DNA from: a virus
Reading direction: 5' to 3' (one strand)
Virus record (IMG/VR): IMGVR_UViG_3300035220_000374
Location: 1-22,375 of that record
DNA: 22,375 bases
Part shown: positions 1 through 7,218 of the stretch, piece after piece
How the letters are laid out: each line of letters starts with the position of its first letter
How positions within the stretch are numbered: the stretch's first letter is position 1
Program-made: the position numbers and the translations under genes
The notes under the pieces: model-generated
The model's database searches: none
Seen by the model: the letters and a program-made list of their open reading frames with translations, nothing else
Told to the model about the DNA's origin: nothing

Positions 1-2
1 TA

Positions 3-10
3 TATAAATA
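3..10 (+). promoter_or_regulatory. Candidate T4-type late promoter (TATAAATA)
   Basis: This is a perfect match to the T4 late-promoter octamer TATAAATA. It lies in the AT-rich leader ahead of the first gene at 92. T4 late promoters are just this -10-like octamer, read by the gp55 sigma factor, and a gp55-like gene lies downstream in the same gene run. A second identical copy follows at 27. The surrounding DNA is mostly A and T, so chance matches are possible. Confidence 0.45.
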
Positions 11-26
11 CTATAATATATAGGTA

Positions 27-34
27 TATAAATA
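27..34 (+). promoter_or_regulatory. Candidate T4-type late promoter (TATAAATA), second copy
   Basis: This is a second perfect TATAAATA, 24 bases after the first and preceded by GGTA. By T4 spacing, transcription would start around position 40, giving a leader of about 50 bases to the ATG at 92. The leader contains a short tandem ACTAAT run (51-66). The tandem arrangement and intergenic position support a promoter; the low sequence complexity weakens it. Confidence 0.5.
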
Positions 35-91
35 TATATATAACCATTATACTAATACTAATACTATCAATACTAATTAATAAATTAATCT

Positions 92-826
92 ATGGCATTA
101 TCGGCAGAAAAGATTCAATCCAATTATGATAAACATCTTAAGATAGTTGACACTTACTTAGGGGACCGTAAGCAGGGCGTACTATCAATGCTTACTCATA
201 TGGAAGAAACATATGTTATGGCTCCTGCAAGCGGAAAGACTTGGTACCACAATGCTTTCGCAGGTGGGTATGTAGATCATGTTAATAGAGTGGTTCAATA
301 TGCGGTAAAGCAGTCGAGGTTATACGAAGAAATGGGTGGAACGATTGATTACACCGAAGAAGAACTAGTATTTGCCGCATTGTTCCACGATTTAGGCAAA
401 ATAGGGGATGGTGATAAACCCAATTATATACCTCAGACTGATAAATGGCGTCAAGATAAGCTCTCGGAGATGTATACATTCAACTCAGACTTAGATTTTA
501 TGCTTATACCAGACAGATCCTTATTTATTTTACAGAAATTCGGTATTAAAGTCTCTCAGAAAGAGTTTTTAGGTATAAGATGTCATGATGGTGTATTTGA
601 TAAAGCAAATGAAGCATACTTTTTTAGTCATGTTGAATCCTCTAGACAAAAAACTTCTATAGTTTCAGTCTTACATAGTGCAGACTTCTTAGCATCTAAA
701 GTTGAATATGATATGTGGAAGAGAGAGGGAGGAACATCAACTCCTAAAGTTAAACCTACAAAGTCTACTACAGGCAGACCAGTCAAATCCTCAGAAGGGC
801 TTTCTAAAATGTTAAAAAATCTATAA
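92..826 (+). CDS. HD-domain metal-dependent hydrolase (YhaM-like HD fold)
   Basis: This 244-aa protein has the HD-superfamily signature: H63 in GGYVDHVNRV, the H99-D100 pair in LFHDLGKIGD, H165-D166 in RCHDGVF, and D198 in LHSADFL. These are the positions expected to bind one or two metal ions. The segment WYHNAFAGGYVDH (51-63) resembles the start of the HD domain of the 3'-5' exoribonuclease YhaM, but the OB-fold domain of YhaM is absent. HD proteins hydrolyse phosphate esters such as nucleotides, cyclic nucleotides or RNA ends; the substrate here cannot be told. The C-terminal tail (about 212-235) is Lys/Thr/Ser-rich and probably disordered. The gene is first in a run leading to the late sigma factor, and its TAA overlaps the next ATG by one base. 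No Shine-Dalgarno sequence is visible. Confidence 0.85.
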   Translation: MALSAEKIQSNYDKHLKIVDTYLGDRKQGVLSMLTHMEETYVMAPASGKTWYHNAFAGGYVDHVNRVVQYAVKQSRLYEEMGGTIDYTEEELVFAALFHDLGKIGDGDKPNYIPQTDKWRQDKLSEMYTFNSDLDFMLIPDRSLFILQKFGIKVSQKEFLGIRCHDGVFDKANEAYFFSHVESSRQKTSIVSVLHSADFLASKVEYDMWKREGGTSTPKVKPTKSTTGRPVKSSEGLSKMLKNL

Positions 827-1146
827 TGGAATTAAACTCTACACTTTTTTTTATAATAACTGGTATTTTAGTTGCCTTTTTAATTTTATTAGTTTATATT
901 ACTAATAACCTACTTAGGAAGGTAGAAAAATATGAAGATGTTGTGAATGACCAGACACAATACTTACAGAACATATCAACAGCAGTAGGAGAAGGTCAAA
1001 AGCACCTAAAAAGTCTAGATGAAAAAGGGGTTTTTCAAGCAGATGATGAGGTCGGTTATTTTTTTGAACAAATGAAATACGTACAAGATGAGCTGAACCG
1101 ATATATGCTCCCCAATAATTATGGCAAGAAAGAGAGCGAAAGCTAA
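826..1146 (+). CDS. Small membrane-anchored coiled-coil protein, unknown function
   Basis: This 106-aa protein has one strongly hydrophobic N-terminal segment (about residues 6-30, FFIITGILVAFLILLVYI) with almost no charge before it. A charged helical, probably coiled-coil region follows (about 31-75), then an acidic stretch containing FQADDEVGYFFEQ (about 70-85). This architecture suggests a single-pass membrane protein with its bulk on one side. From memory, similar small proteins with an 'ADDE-G-xFE' stretch sit near the late sigma gene in marine T4-like phages; no function is known to me. The start forms TAATG with the upstream gene, and the 3' end overlaps the sigma-factor gene by 26 bases, so the three genes are probably translated from one message. 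A spanin role was considered but there is no support for it. Confidence 0.75.
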   Translation: MELNSTLFFIITGILVAFLILLVYITNNLLRKVEKYEDVVNDQTQYLQNISTAVGEGQKHLKSLDEKGVFQADDEVGYFFEQMKYVQDELNRYMLPNNYGKKESES

Positions 1147-1825
1147 TTACTTTACAAAAGAGACAGAAGAATATATAGTCAGATATAATACCTCCACAGA
1201 TCAGGAGTATAGAAATAAAATATTTACTGATCATATTTACATCCCATTTTATAAACTAGCAGAGAACATAATACATACTTTTAAGTTCTACTACACAGAT
1301 GTAGAACAAATAGAAGATCTTAAACATGAATTAGTATCTGTACTACTAGAAGAAAAGATTATGAAGTTTGACCCAACTAATGGAGCAAAAGCATACTCTT
1401 ACTTCGGCACAATAGTTAAGCGCTGGTTGATAAACTACAATAATAAAAACTATAAAAAGCTTAAACAGATAGGGTCATTTGACGATATAGAAGAGTCTTA
1501 TGAAGACTCCCTAAACTTAGATAATGCCTCAGGAATGCCGCTAAGTAAGTTTATAGATAACTGGGTCGAAGAAGTTTATGAAGTATTAGATGAAACATTT
1601 CCAAAAGAGTCTGAAAAAAAGATAGCAGATGCTACTCTGACTATATTTAAAACAAGACACGACTTAGAAATTTTTAAAAAGAAAGCTCTTTATATCTACA
1701 TAAGAGAAATGACTGACTGTGAAACCCCACAGCTAACCAGGGTAGTAACTAAGCTGAAAGAAAGCTTTAGAATAAAGTACCAATTCTACTACGACAACGG
1801 GTACTTAACCAATAAATACCTTTAG
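1121..1825 (+). CDS. gp55: Late-transcription RNA polymerase sigma factor (T4 gp55-like)
   Basis: This 234-aa protein resembles the gp55-type late sigma factors of marine T4-like phages. The N-terminal part carries YFTKETEEYIVRYN (10-23) and a motif around LAENIIHTFKFYY (46-58). The segment KFDPTNGAKAYSYFGTIVKR (82-101) is like sigma region 2, which contacts core polymerase and the -10 element. Gp55 directs host RNA polymerase, with the sliding clamp and gp33, to TATAAATA promoters of virion genes. It is longer than T4 gp55 (about 185 aa). The match is by motif and context. Perfect TATAAATA octamers at 3 and 27 in the same window support the assignment. The ATG lies inside the preceding gene, and the basic start MARKRAKANY suits a nucleic-acid-binding protein. 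Confidence 0.75.
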   Translation: MARKRAKANYFTKETEEYIVRYNTSTDQEYRNKIFTDHIYIPFYKLAENIIHTFKFYYTDVEQIEDLKHELVSVLLEEKIMKFDPTNGAKAYSYFGTIVKRWLINYNNKNYKKLKQIGSFDDIEESYEDSLNLDNASGMPLSKFIDNWVEEVYEVLDETFPKESEKKIADATLTIFKTRHDLEIFKKKALYIYIREMTDCETPQLTRVVTKLKESFRIKYQFYYDNGYLTNKYL

Positions 1826-1848
1826 TCTATTTATAATAAACTATAATT

Positions 1849-2229
1849 ATGAGTTTAGACAAAGAAATATTTTCAGGTAAGACACTTTCTGATCTTTTCG
1901 GGGAAATCTACGACAACTCGAAAGAAACAAAAGGACAAGTAAAAGCCCTTATAGGTGAACTTAAACCTTTAATTGAGAACATCGGGGATGCTACTCTTAT
2001 CGTCCCTATGATAAAAGAGTATATGGAGATAGGAGTAAAGAATGACGAGCATTTAATTAAACTAGCGACGGTAATACAACGCATAGAGACAGCAGTAGCT
2101 AAAGCCGATGGAGGTGAATTTGACTTCTCAGATCTACAAGACCTATTAGAAGAGCAAGAACAATTAGATAAAGAGATCGAGTCAACTAATGAAGAGCAAA
2201 TAGAGGATAAAGATGGCAATAAACTATAA
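1849..2229 (+). CDS. Conserved helical phage protein, unknown function
   Basis: This 126-aa protein is largely helical and very acidic at its C-terminus (about 88-126, rich in Glu/Asp and Gln). The core reads IGDATLIVPMIKEYMEIGVK (about 45-64) followed by NDEHLIKLATVIQR. A similar short protein between sigma and baseplate genes is, as I recall, common in marine T4-like phages, without an assigned function. Its place beside gp55 and its small size recall gp33, the co-activator that bridges sigma and clamp, but I see no gp33 motif and do not assign it. A 23-base gap precedes it. Its end overlaps the gp5-like gene by 17 bases, so the two are translationally coupled. Confidence 0.65.
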   Translation: MSLDKEIFSGKTLSDLFGEIYDNSKETKGQVKALIGELKPLIENIGDATLIVPMIKEYMEIGVKNDEHLIKLATVIQRIETAVAKADGGEFDFSDLQDLLEEQEQLDKEIESTNEEQIEDKDGNKL

Positions 2230-3376
2230 CCTAGGCTCTAGACTTTCTACCTCAAGGAGTAGTCAAGCAAGCGCCTCATCTAAGCAGCTAGGTGCTCCTA
2301 TTAGTTACGGTAGAGTCACCGATGTAGTGGTAGATGCTTTCCATCCTTTATATAATGAAAATGGCAAAAGTCAAGCACTTTACGGGGTAGAATTTATATC
2401 AGCTACAACTTCAGCAGATAATAATGAAGATGCTGAGAAATCATTTGCCTGGTGTGGTACTACCTTCTTTAAAAGACTCCCAGTAAAAAACGAAATAGTA
2501 CTTATCATATCCGGACCCTCTTCCGACTATAGAGATGAAACCTCGGGTGCACTTAAGAAATACTGGATAGATATTCTACCTATCTGGAACCATACTCATC
2601 ACAACGGGTACCCAGATACTTTTCAAGACGGTGAAGGAGATGCTAATTTTGGGAAAGATTTTGAAGAACAAAGTGCTATTAATAATCTTCAAATGTTCCC
2701 TGGAGACGTTATAATTGAAAGCCGACACGGCAGCTCTCTAAGGTTTGGAGGAACTAAGTTTGAATCTAATAAGATTATTGACTCCTCTAATAATGGCAAA
2801 CCTTACACTATCATCAGAAATGGTCAAATAGAGACTAAAGATGGATTAGATACAGTATTAGAAGATATAAATGAAGACCCATCCTCTATATATTTAAGCT
2901 CAGATCACAAATTTGAATTAAAACAAGCCAACACTAAAAGAAAAGCACTAGAAGAAGCACCAAAAGAAGCTGATCAATATAAAGGTAACCAGGTTATTAT
3001 AAACGCAGGCCGTTTATTTTTCAATTCTAAAGAAGAAAGTATTTTAATGTCTTCTAAAGAACAGATTGGAATAAATGCATCGGAAATAGGAATTGATGCA
3101 GATAAGTATATAGGTTTAGATGCTAAGAGGATATATTTAGGAGAAAAAGGATTTCGAGAAGATGAACCCGTTCTACTTGGGCAAACAACTATTGACTGGT
3201 TAGATGATTTTTTATCTCAAATGGAAACTCTCACTAAAACCTTAGCCACTCTTCCACCAGCACCTCCTGCAGCAATTGTAAAAATAATAGCGACCTCCGC
3301 TTCTATCTTCCCCTCATTAAAAGTTCTTCGTCAAAAACTTAAATTGAACCTCTCTAAAAAAGTATATACAGAATAA
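2213..3376 (+). CDS. gp5: Baseplate central spike protein, gp5-like, without lysozyme domain
   Basis: This 387-aa protein has an N-terminal OB-fold-like part beginning SYGRVTDVVVDAFHP (31-45), then a His-rich segment ILPIWNHTHHNGYPD (121-135). A beta-rich spike follows: GDVIIESRHGSSLRFGG (164-180) and short repeats of the type VIINAGRLFFNS, ILMSSKEQIGINAS and YIGLDAKRIYLGEKG (261-313), typical of the intertwined beta-helix of gp5/VgrG spikes. It would form the trimeric needle at the centre of the baseplate. T4 gp5 is 575 aa because a lysozyme domain sits between OB fold and helix; here no such domain fits. The C-terminal 65 residues are helical with a Pro/Ala hinge (347-354) and a basic tail. 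It is followed directly by further baseplate-region genes. Confidence 0.8.
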   Translation: MAINYNLGSRLSTSRSSQASASSKQLGAPISYGRVTDVVVDAFHPLYNENGKSQALYGVEFISATTSADNNEDAEKSFAWCGTTFFKRLPVKNEIVLIISGPSSDYRDETSGALKKYWIDILPIWNHTHHNGYPDTFQDGEGDANFGKDFEEQSAINNLQMFPGDVIIESRHGSSLRFGGTKFESNKIIDSSNNGKPYTIIRNGQIETKDGLDTVLEDINEDPSSIYLSSDHKFELKQANTKRKALEEAPKEADQYKGNQVIINAGRLFFNSKEESILMSSKEQIGINASEIGIDADKYIGLDAKRIYLGEKGFREDEPVLLGQTTIDWLDDFLSQMETLTKTLATLPPAPPAAIVKIIATSASIFPSLKVLRQKLKLNLSKKVYTE

Positions 3377-4551
3377 TGCCATACGTAAATATACCAGATA
3401 GTGGATTAACAGGAACAATAGCTAAATTAGTTGGTAAATTGCAAGGACAAGTTGTATCCCACGCTCTAAAAATATCTACTGAAGTATCAAACCAACTTAA
3501 CAAAGACGGTTGTCCTCCAGAAAATACACTTAGAAGGTTAAGAAGAAAAAAACAAAACGTAGAGAATAAACTTTCAAGTATAGATAGAAGACTATCTAAA
3601 ATTAGAAAGCTACCTAAAGCACTAAAAATCCCAGTAAAAGGACTAAAAGCAGCTCTAAAATTAATTTTAACACTGCCGATACCTCAAGCCGTCCCGCCAG
3701 GTTTTGGACTCCCAATAAACCTTACAACCAACTATGCTGACATAATGCACCTAGTAAAGGAATTCATAAAACAGATTAGCGACGATATAGAAGGTATAGA
3801 AGTTATACTACAAACACCCAGTATTACACTAGGAAGTATAACTCGTAATTTAGCTAGAACAGACAACGCACTAAAATCTTGTGAAGCTGACCTCGCTTTA
3901 CAGAAAGAATTAGAAGGTAATACAGTAACTCTCCAGGAATTAGAAGCACTAGGACTTTTAAATGAAAATGAAACATTCATATTTTCTACTCTAGGGCCTA
4001 AGTTACTGGGTGATAATACAGATGATAACTTTAACTTAAGATATAAAGGGAAGTACTATATAGGTAGACAGTATTATATAGATGATATTATATCCTATCT
4101 CGGAAGTAAGTGGTCATGTACCAAGGATCACATTTCGATAAAAAACGGAGACTCCACAAACGGTCTACCAGGAATAGGGCCATGGGTAAAGTTAGCCCAG
4201 CAGGAATTAGATAGTATTAATACACTCAACAGCCTACTTAACAACATAGATGGCTCTGACTTAAATATTGAAGTAAAAGATCGCCTTAAAAACCTACTGG
4301 ACACCTTCATAGCACCCCCAGAAGATGCCATTGAAGAAAATCCTAATTTTTTTCACACAGGGCCAAACGGCACAGTGTATAAACTAGAAATAATTATAGA
4401 CCCAGAATCACCCCAAATAGCTCCAAGACGCTTTGCAGTAGCAAAAAATAAAGACGGAACTGTAGTTCTTAAGGGGCAAAAATCATTTAGCTCATCTACT
4501 CAAATACTATTAGATGAAATTAAATTCAGAATAGATAATCAACTTCCATAA
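3376..4551 (+). CDS. Putative baseplate-associated structural protein, unknown
   Basis: This 391-aa protein has no domain I can name. The N-terminal half is basic and helical, with a likely coiled coil (about 52-80, rich in Arg/Lys/Leu). A hydrophobic Pro-rich stretch follows (about 98-116, LPIPQAVPPGFGLPI), which might be a membrane-interacting or hinge segment. After a second helical region the C-terminal third is mixed alpha/beta, with a Tyr-rich patch (KGKYYIGRQYYIDD, about 223-236). It starts on the last base of the gp5-like stop (TAATG) and lies between the spike and gp25 genes, so a baseplate or tail-tube role is likely by position. T4 genes known near gp5 or gp25 (gp26, gp51, gp53) are much shorter or not recognisably similar. 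Confidence 0.6.
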   Translation: MPYVNIPDSGLTGTIAKLVGKLQGQVVSHALKISTEVSNQLNKDGCPPENTLRRLRRKKQNVENKLSSIDRRLSKIRKLPKALKIPVKGLKAALKLILTLPIPQAVPPGFGLPINLTTNYADIMHLVKEFIKQISDDIEGIEVILQTPSITLGSITRNLARTDNALKSCEADLALQKELEGNTVTLQELEALGLLNENETFIFSTLGPKLLGDNTDDNFNLRYKGKYYIGRQYYIDDIISYLGSKWSCTKDHISIKNGDSTNGLPGIGPWVKLAQQELDSINTLNSLLNNIDGSDLNIEVKDRLKNLLDTFIAPPEDAIEENPNFFHTGPNGTVYKLEIIIDPESPQIAPRRFAVAKNKDGTVVLKGQKSFSSSTQILLDEIKFRIDNQLP

Positions 4552-4568
4552 CTAAACTATTTATATAT

Positions 4569-4973
4569 ATGAAACTCGATCAATTAAGAAAAGTAATACG
4601 AGAAGAAGTAAGAGCAGCAGTAAAGGAGGAGTTACAGGATGTAATGAATGAAGCGGTTAAACACGCCTCTACTCCAACTAAGATGCAAGAAGTACCTAAA
4701 GGTCAGCCAAAAGTCTGGTCTACAGGTAAATCCTCTACCTTAGACGAAATGCTTAACAAAACCAGATCTGAAATGACTGGTCAAGATTTTAAAAACATAA
4801 CTGGTGCAACAGGCGGTGTACATAAACCTAACTTTGCCTCCTCTATGGCCTCTAATATGGGCTTAACAGAAAATGCAGGGAACATGCCAGGAATAGACAT
4901 AAGTAAGTTAGACTTTGTTAGTAAAGCTAAAAGTGTATACGACGCATCTATGTCTAAAGGTAAACTAAAGTAA
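4569..4973 (+). CDS. Small protein with amphipathic N-terminal helix, unknown
   Basis: This 134-aa protein opens with MKLDQLRKVIREEVRAAVKE, which continues into a long charged amphipathic helix (1-32). A low-complexity Lys/Pro/Ser/Thr/Gln segment follows (about 33-60), and the rest is rich in Met, Asn, Gly and Ser. The first residues recall the MKLS... starts of three other proteins near the right end of the window, and I10-R-E12 fits a T4 prohead-protease-like I-x-E site, though less cleanly. It lies between structural genes, so it is probably a virion or assembly protein. There is no Shine-Dalgarno sequence: the ATG follows a TATTTATATATATG run. Confidence 0.6.
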   Translation: MKLDQLRKVIREEVRAAVKEELQDVMNEAVKHASTPTKMQEVPKGQPKVWSTGKSSTLDEMLNKTRSEMTGQDFKNITGATGGVHKPNFASSMASNMGLTENAGNMPGIDISKLDFVSKAKSVYDASMSKGKLK

Positions 4974-4989
4974 AAAAAAGATATAAATA

Positions 4990-5400
4990 ATGGCATTTAG
5001 AGTAGAAGTAAAAGATCCGTTAGATTTACAGCCTAGGAAAGCAGTTGGAGTTAAACTCCCTTTTTCTAGCGACTCTGTATTTACCTCTACTTATACAACA
5101 AAAGAAGCAATAAAAACAAACTTAATAAACTTTTTTCTAACTGCTAAAGGTGAAAGATTCCTTAACCCAACATTTGGTTCTGGAGTTAAAAATTTACTAT
5201 TTGAAAATATTACTCCTGACACTTTAAGATTATTAGATTCTTCTATAAGACAGGAACTTAAAATTTTTTTTCCAAGAGTTGAACCTACACAGATTAATAC
5301 CTCTAGTGACCCTGATAGTAATGTAATACAGTTTAGCTTATCTTATTCTATTAAACAAACTAATATAGAAGATGAAGTAGTAATAAATATTGAACAATAA
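4990..5400 (+). CDS. gp25: Baseplate wedge subunit gp25 (GPW/gp25 family)
   Basis: This 136-aa protein matches the GPW/gp25 family in length and signature. TKEAIKTNLINFFLTAKGER (37-56) leads into RFLNPTFGSGVKNLLFE (56-72), the conserved core with the G-E-R-x(4)-P-x-F-G-S-G pattern. Gp25 joins the gp6-gp7 core bundle of each baseplate wedge and is related to the lysozyme-like sheath-polymerisation initiator of type VI secretion systems (TssE). It is followed immediately by gp6, its structural partner, with which it overlaps by one base (TAATG). The ATG directly follows TATAAATA; this is probably too close for a promoter serving this gene. Confidence 0.9.
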   Translation: MAFRVEVKDPLDLQPRKAVGVKLPFSSDSVFTSTYTTKEAIKTNLINFFLTAKGERFLNPTFGSGVKNLLFENITPDTLRLLDSSIRQELKIFFPRVEPTQINTSSDPDSNVIQFSLSYSIKQTNIEDEVVINIEQ

Positions 5401-7217
5401 TGGCTGAAGAAAAAGACATAAAGTACATTAATAGAGAATTTAGTGACTTTAAAAGTCAACTAGTAGAATTCTCTAAAAACTATTTTCCCGACACCTACAA
5501 TGATTTTAATGAATCATCCCCAGGTGCTATGTTTATTGAAATGGCCTCTTACGTAGGAGATGTACTATCTTTTTACACTGATACACAACTTCAAGAATCA
5601 TTTCTACAACACGCTCAAAACCCATCTAATTTATATTCCCTAGCGTATATGATGGGGTATAGACCAAAAGTATCTAATGTATCTGAAGTAGAAATAGATG
5701 TTAGTCAAATCATACCAGCTACAATCTCAGGCTCCAACTATGTACCAGACTTTACCTACGCAGCCAAACTAAGTGACAACTCAGTAAGCACATCTACAAC
5801 AGACGGAAATAAGACATTTATACATTCTTCTGCAGTTGACTTTAAATTTAGCAGCTCTTTAAGTCCAACAGAAATACAAATATCTGAAATTAGCGATGGT
5901 AATCCATCTCTATTCACTCTTACTAAAAAAGTAAAAGCATACTCAGGTAACATTAAAAGCACTACTAAAGAGTTTTCTACAGCAGAAAAGTTTACTACTA
6001 TACAGATTACCGATACTGATATAGTTAGAGTAATAGATATAATAGACAGCGATGGGAATAAATGGTACGAAGTACCCTTTTTAGGGCAAGACACTATTTT
6101 CATTGAAGAAAATAACCCATCATCAGATAAATCATCTATACCAAGTATAATGAAGCTGCAGAGCGTTCCTAGAAGATTTGTTAGTAGATTTACTTCTAAA
6201 GGAGTTTTACAAATTCAATTCGGATCAGGAGTAGTTATAGCTAGAGATGAAGAATTTCTACCCGATCCTACATACATTAAAAAGTTTGGAGATGCTGATA
6301 CAATTAACAAGTTTGACCAATCGTTTGACCCATCTAACTTTTTATTTACTAAAACATACGGACAAGCACCCAGCAACACCACACTCACTATAAGGTACCT
6401 AACAGGCGGAGGGACATCATCAAACGTTCCTGCAGGATCTATAACTACACTAACAACTACAGCTACTGCCACTAATACAGGATCTTTAGCAGACATAACC
6501 TGTACTAATTTAGAGGCAGCTTCTGGAGGGAAAGATGGTGATACTGTAGAAGAAATAAGACAAAACAGTTTAAGATCATTCTCAGAACAGAAAAGAACAG
6601 TAACTCTTCAAGACTTCGCAGTCCGTGCAGCATCACTACCTCCTCAATTTGGAACAGTTGCAAAAACTTTTGTAACAAGAGAACTAACAGAAAACTCTAA
6701 TAGGAGTGTATTAGACAGAAACCCTCTAGCACTCTCTATGTATGTACTATCTTATAACAATGACGGAAAAGTAACACCTGCAAGTACTTTACTTAAGAAT
6801 AATCTAACAACATACCTATCTCAATATATGATGCTAACAGACGCTCTAGACATAAAAGATGCTTTTATTGTTAACATAGGGATAAAGTTTGAATTATTAA
6901 CTCTACCGAACTATGCCTCTAGAGATGTACTTCTAAGCTGCACCACAGCTTTAAAAGACTACTTTAAAATAAAGAAGTGGAGCATAAATCAACCTATTAA
7001 TCTATCATCTATATTTACTTTACTAGATAGGGTAAAAGGAGTACAAACAGTTAAAAAAGTATTAGTCGAAAATAAACAAGGCGGAAACTACTCGGAATAT
7101 GGGTACGATGTAGCCGGAGCAACTAAAGACAACATAGTCTACCCTTCATATGATCCAAGTATCTTTGAAGTTAAATATCCAAATGTTGATATTCAAGGTA
7201 GAGTAACAAATATTTAA
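5400..7217 (+). CDS. gp6: Baseplate wedge subunit gp6 (baseplate J-like)
   Basis: This 605-aa protein has the gp6/baseplate-J layout. The N-terminal helical part carries NESSPGAMFIEMASYVGDVL (38-57), then FYTDTQLQESFL and MGYRPK (85-90), a pattern typical of wedge proteins that dimerise into the baseplate inner ring. The middle is a long beta-rich insertion. The C-terminal part (about 480-560) includes FIVNIGIKFELLTLPNY and a helix-strand segment ending VQTVKKVLVENKQGG, as in baseplate J. Gp6 dimers link neighbouring wedges and form, with gp25 and gp7, the bundle that triggers sheath contraction. The length is close to T4 gp6 (660 aa). Gp25 lies just upstream, matching T4-like order in marine phages. 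Confidence 0.9.
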   Translation: MAEEKDIKYINREFSDFKSQLVEFSKNYFPDTYNDFNESSPGAMFIEMASYVGDVLSFYTDTQLQESFLQHAQNPSNLYSLAYMMGYRPKVSNVSEVEIDVSQIIPATISGSNYVPDFTYAAKLSDNSVSTSTTDGNKTFIHSSAVDFKFSSSLSPTEIQISEISDGNPSLFTLTKKVKAYSGNIKSTTKEFSTAEKFTTIQITDTDIVRVIDIIDSDGNKWYEVPFLGQDTIFIEENNPSSDKSSIPSIMKLQSVPRRFVSRFTSKGVLQIQFGSGVVIARDEEFLPDPTYIKKFGDADTINKFDQSFDPSNFLFTKTYGQAPSNTTLTIRYLTGGGTSSNVPAGSITTLTTTATATNTGSLADITCTNLEAASGGKDGDTVEEIRQNSLRSFSEQKRTVTLQDFAVRAASLPPQFGTVAKTFVTRELTENSNRSVLDRNPLALSMYVLSYNNDGKVTPASTLLKNNLTTYLSQYMMLTDALDIKDAFIVNIGIKFELLTLPNYASRDVLLSCTTALKDYFKIKKWSINQPINLSSIFTLLDRVKGVQTVKKVLVENKQGGNYSEYGYDVAGATKDNIVYPSYDPSIFEVKYPNVDIQGRVTNI

Positions 7218-7218
7218 G

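Noticed and set aside
51-75. ACTAAT tandem run in the leader as an iteron or operator
   Set aside because: There are only about two and a half short copies in low-complexity AT DNA; not enough for a binding-site array.
826-1146. Spanin or holin
   Set aside because: There is one membrane segment and a long acidic coiled tail, no lipobox, and no lysis gene beside it.
4982-4989. TATAAATA directly before the gp25 ATG as a late promoter for gp25
   Set aside because: By T4 spacing transcription would start at or after the ATG at 4990, so it could not serve gp25. It might serve gp6, but AT-rich chance is as likely.
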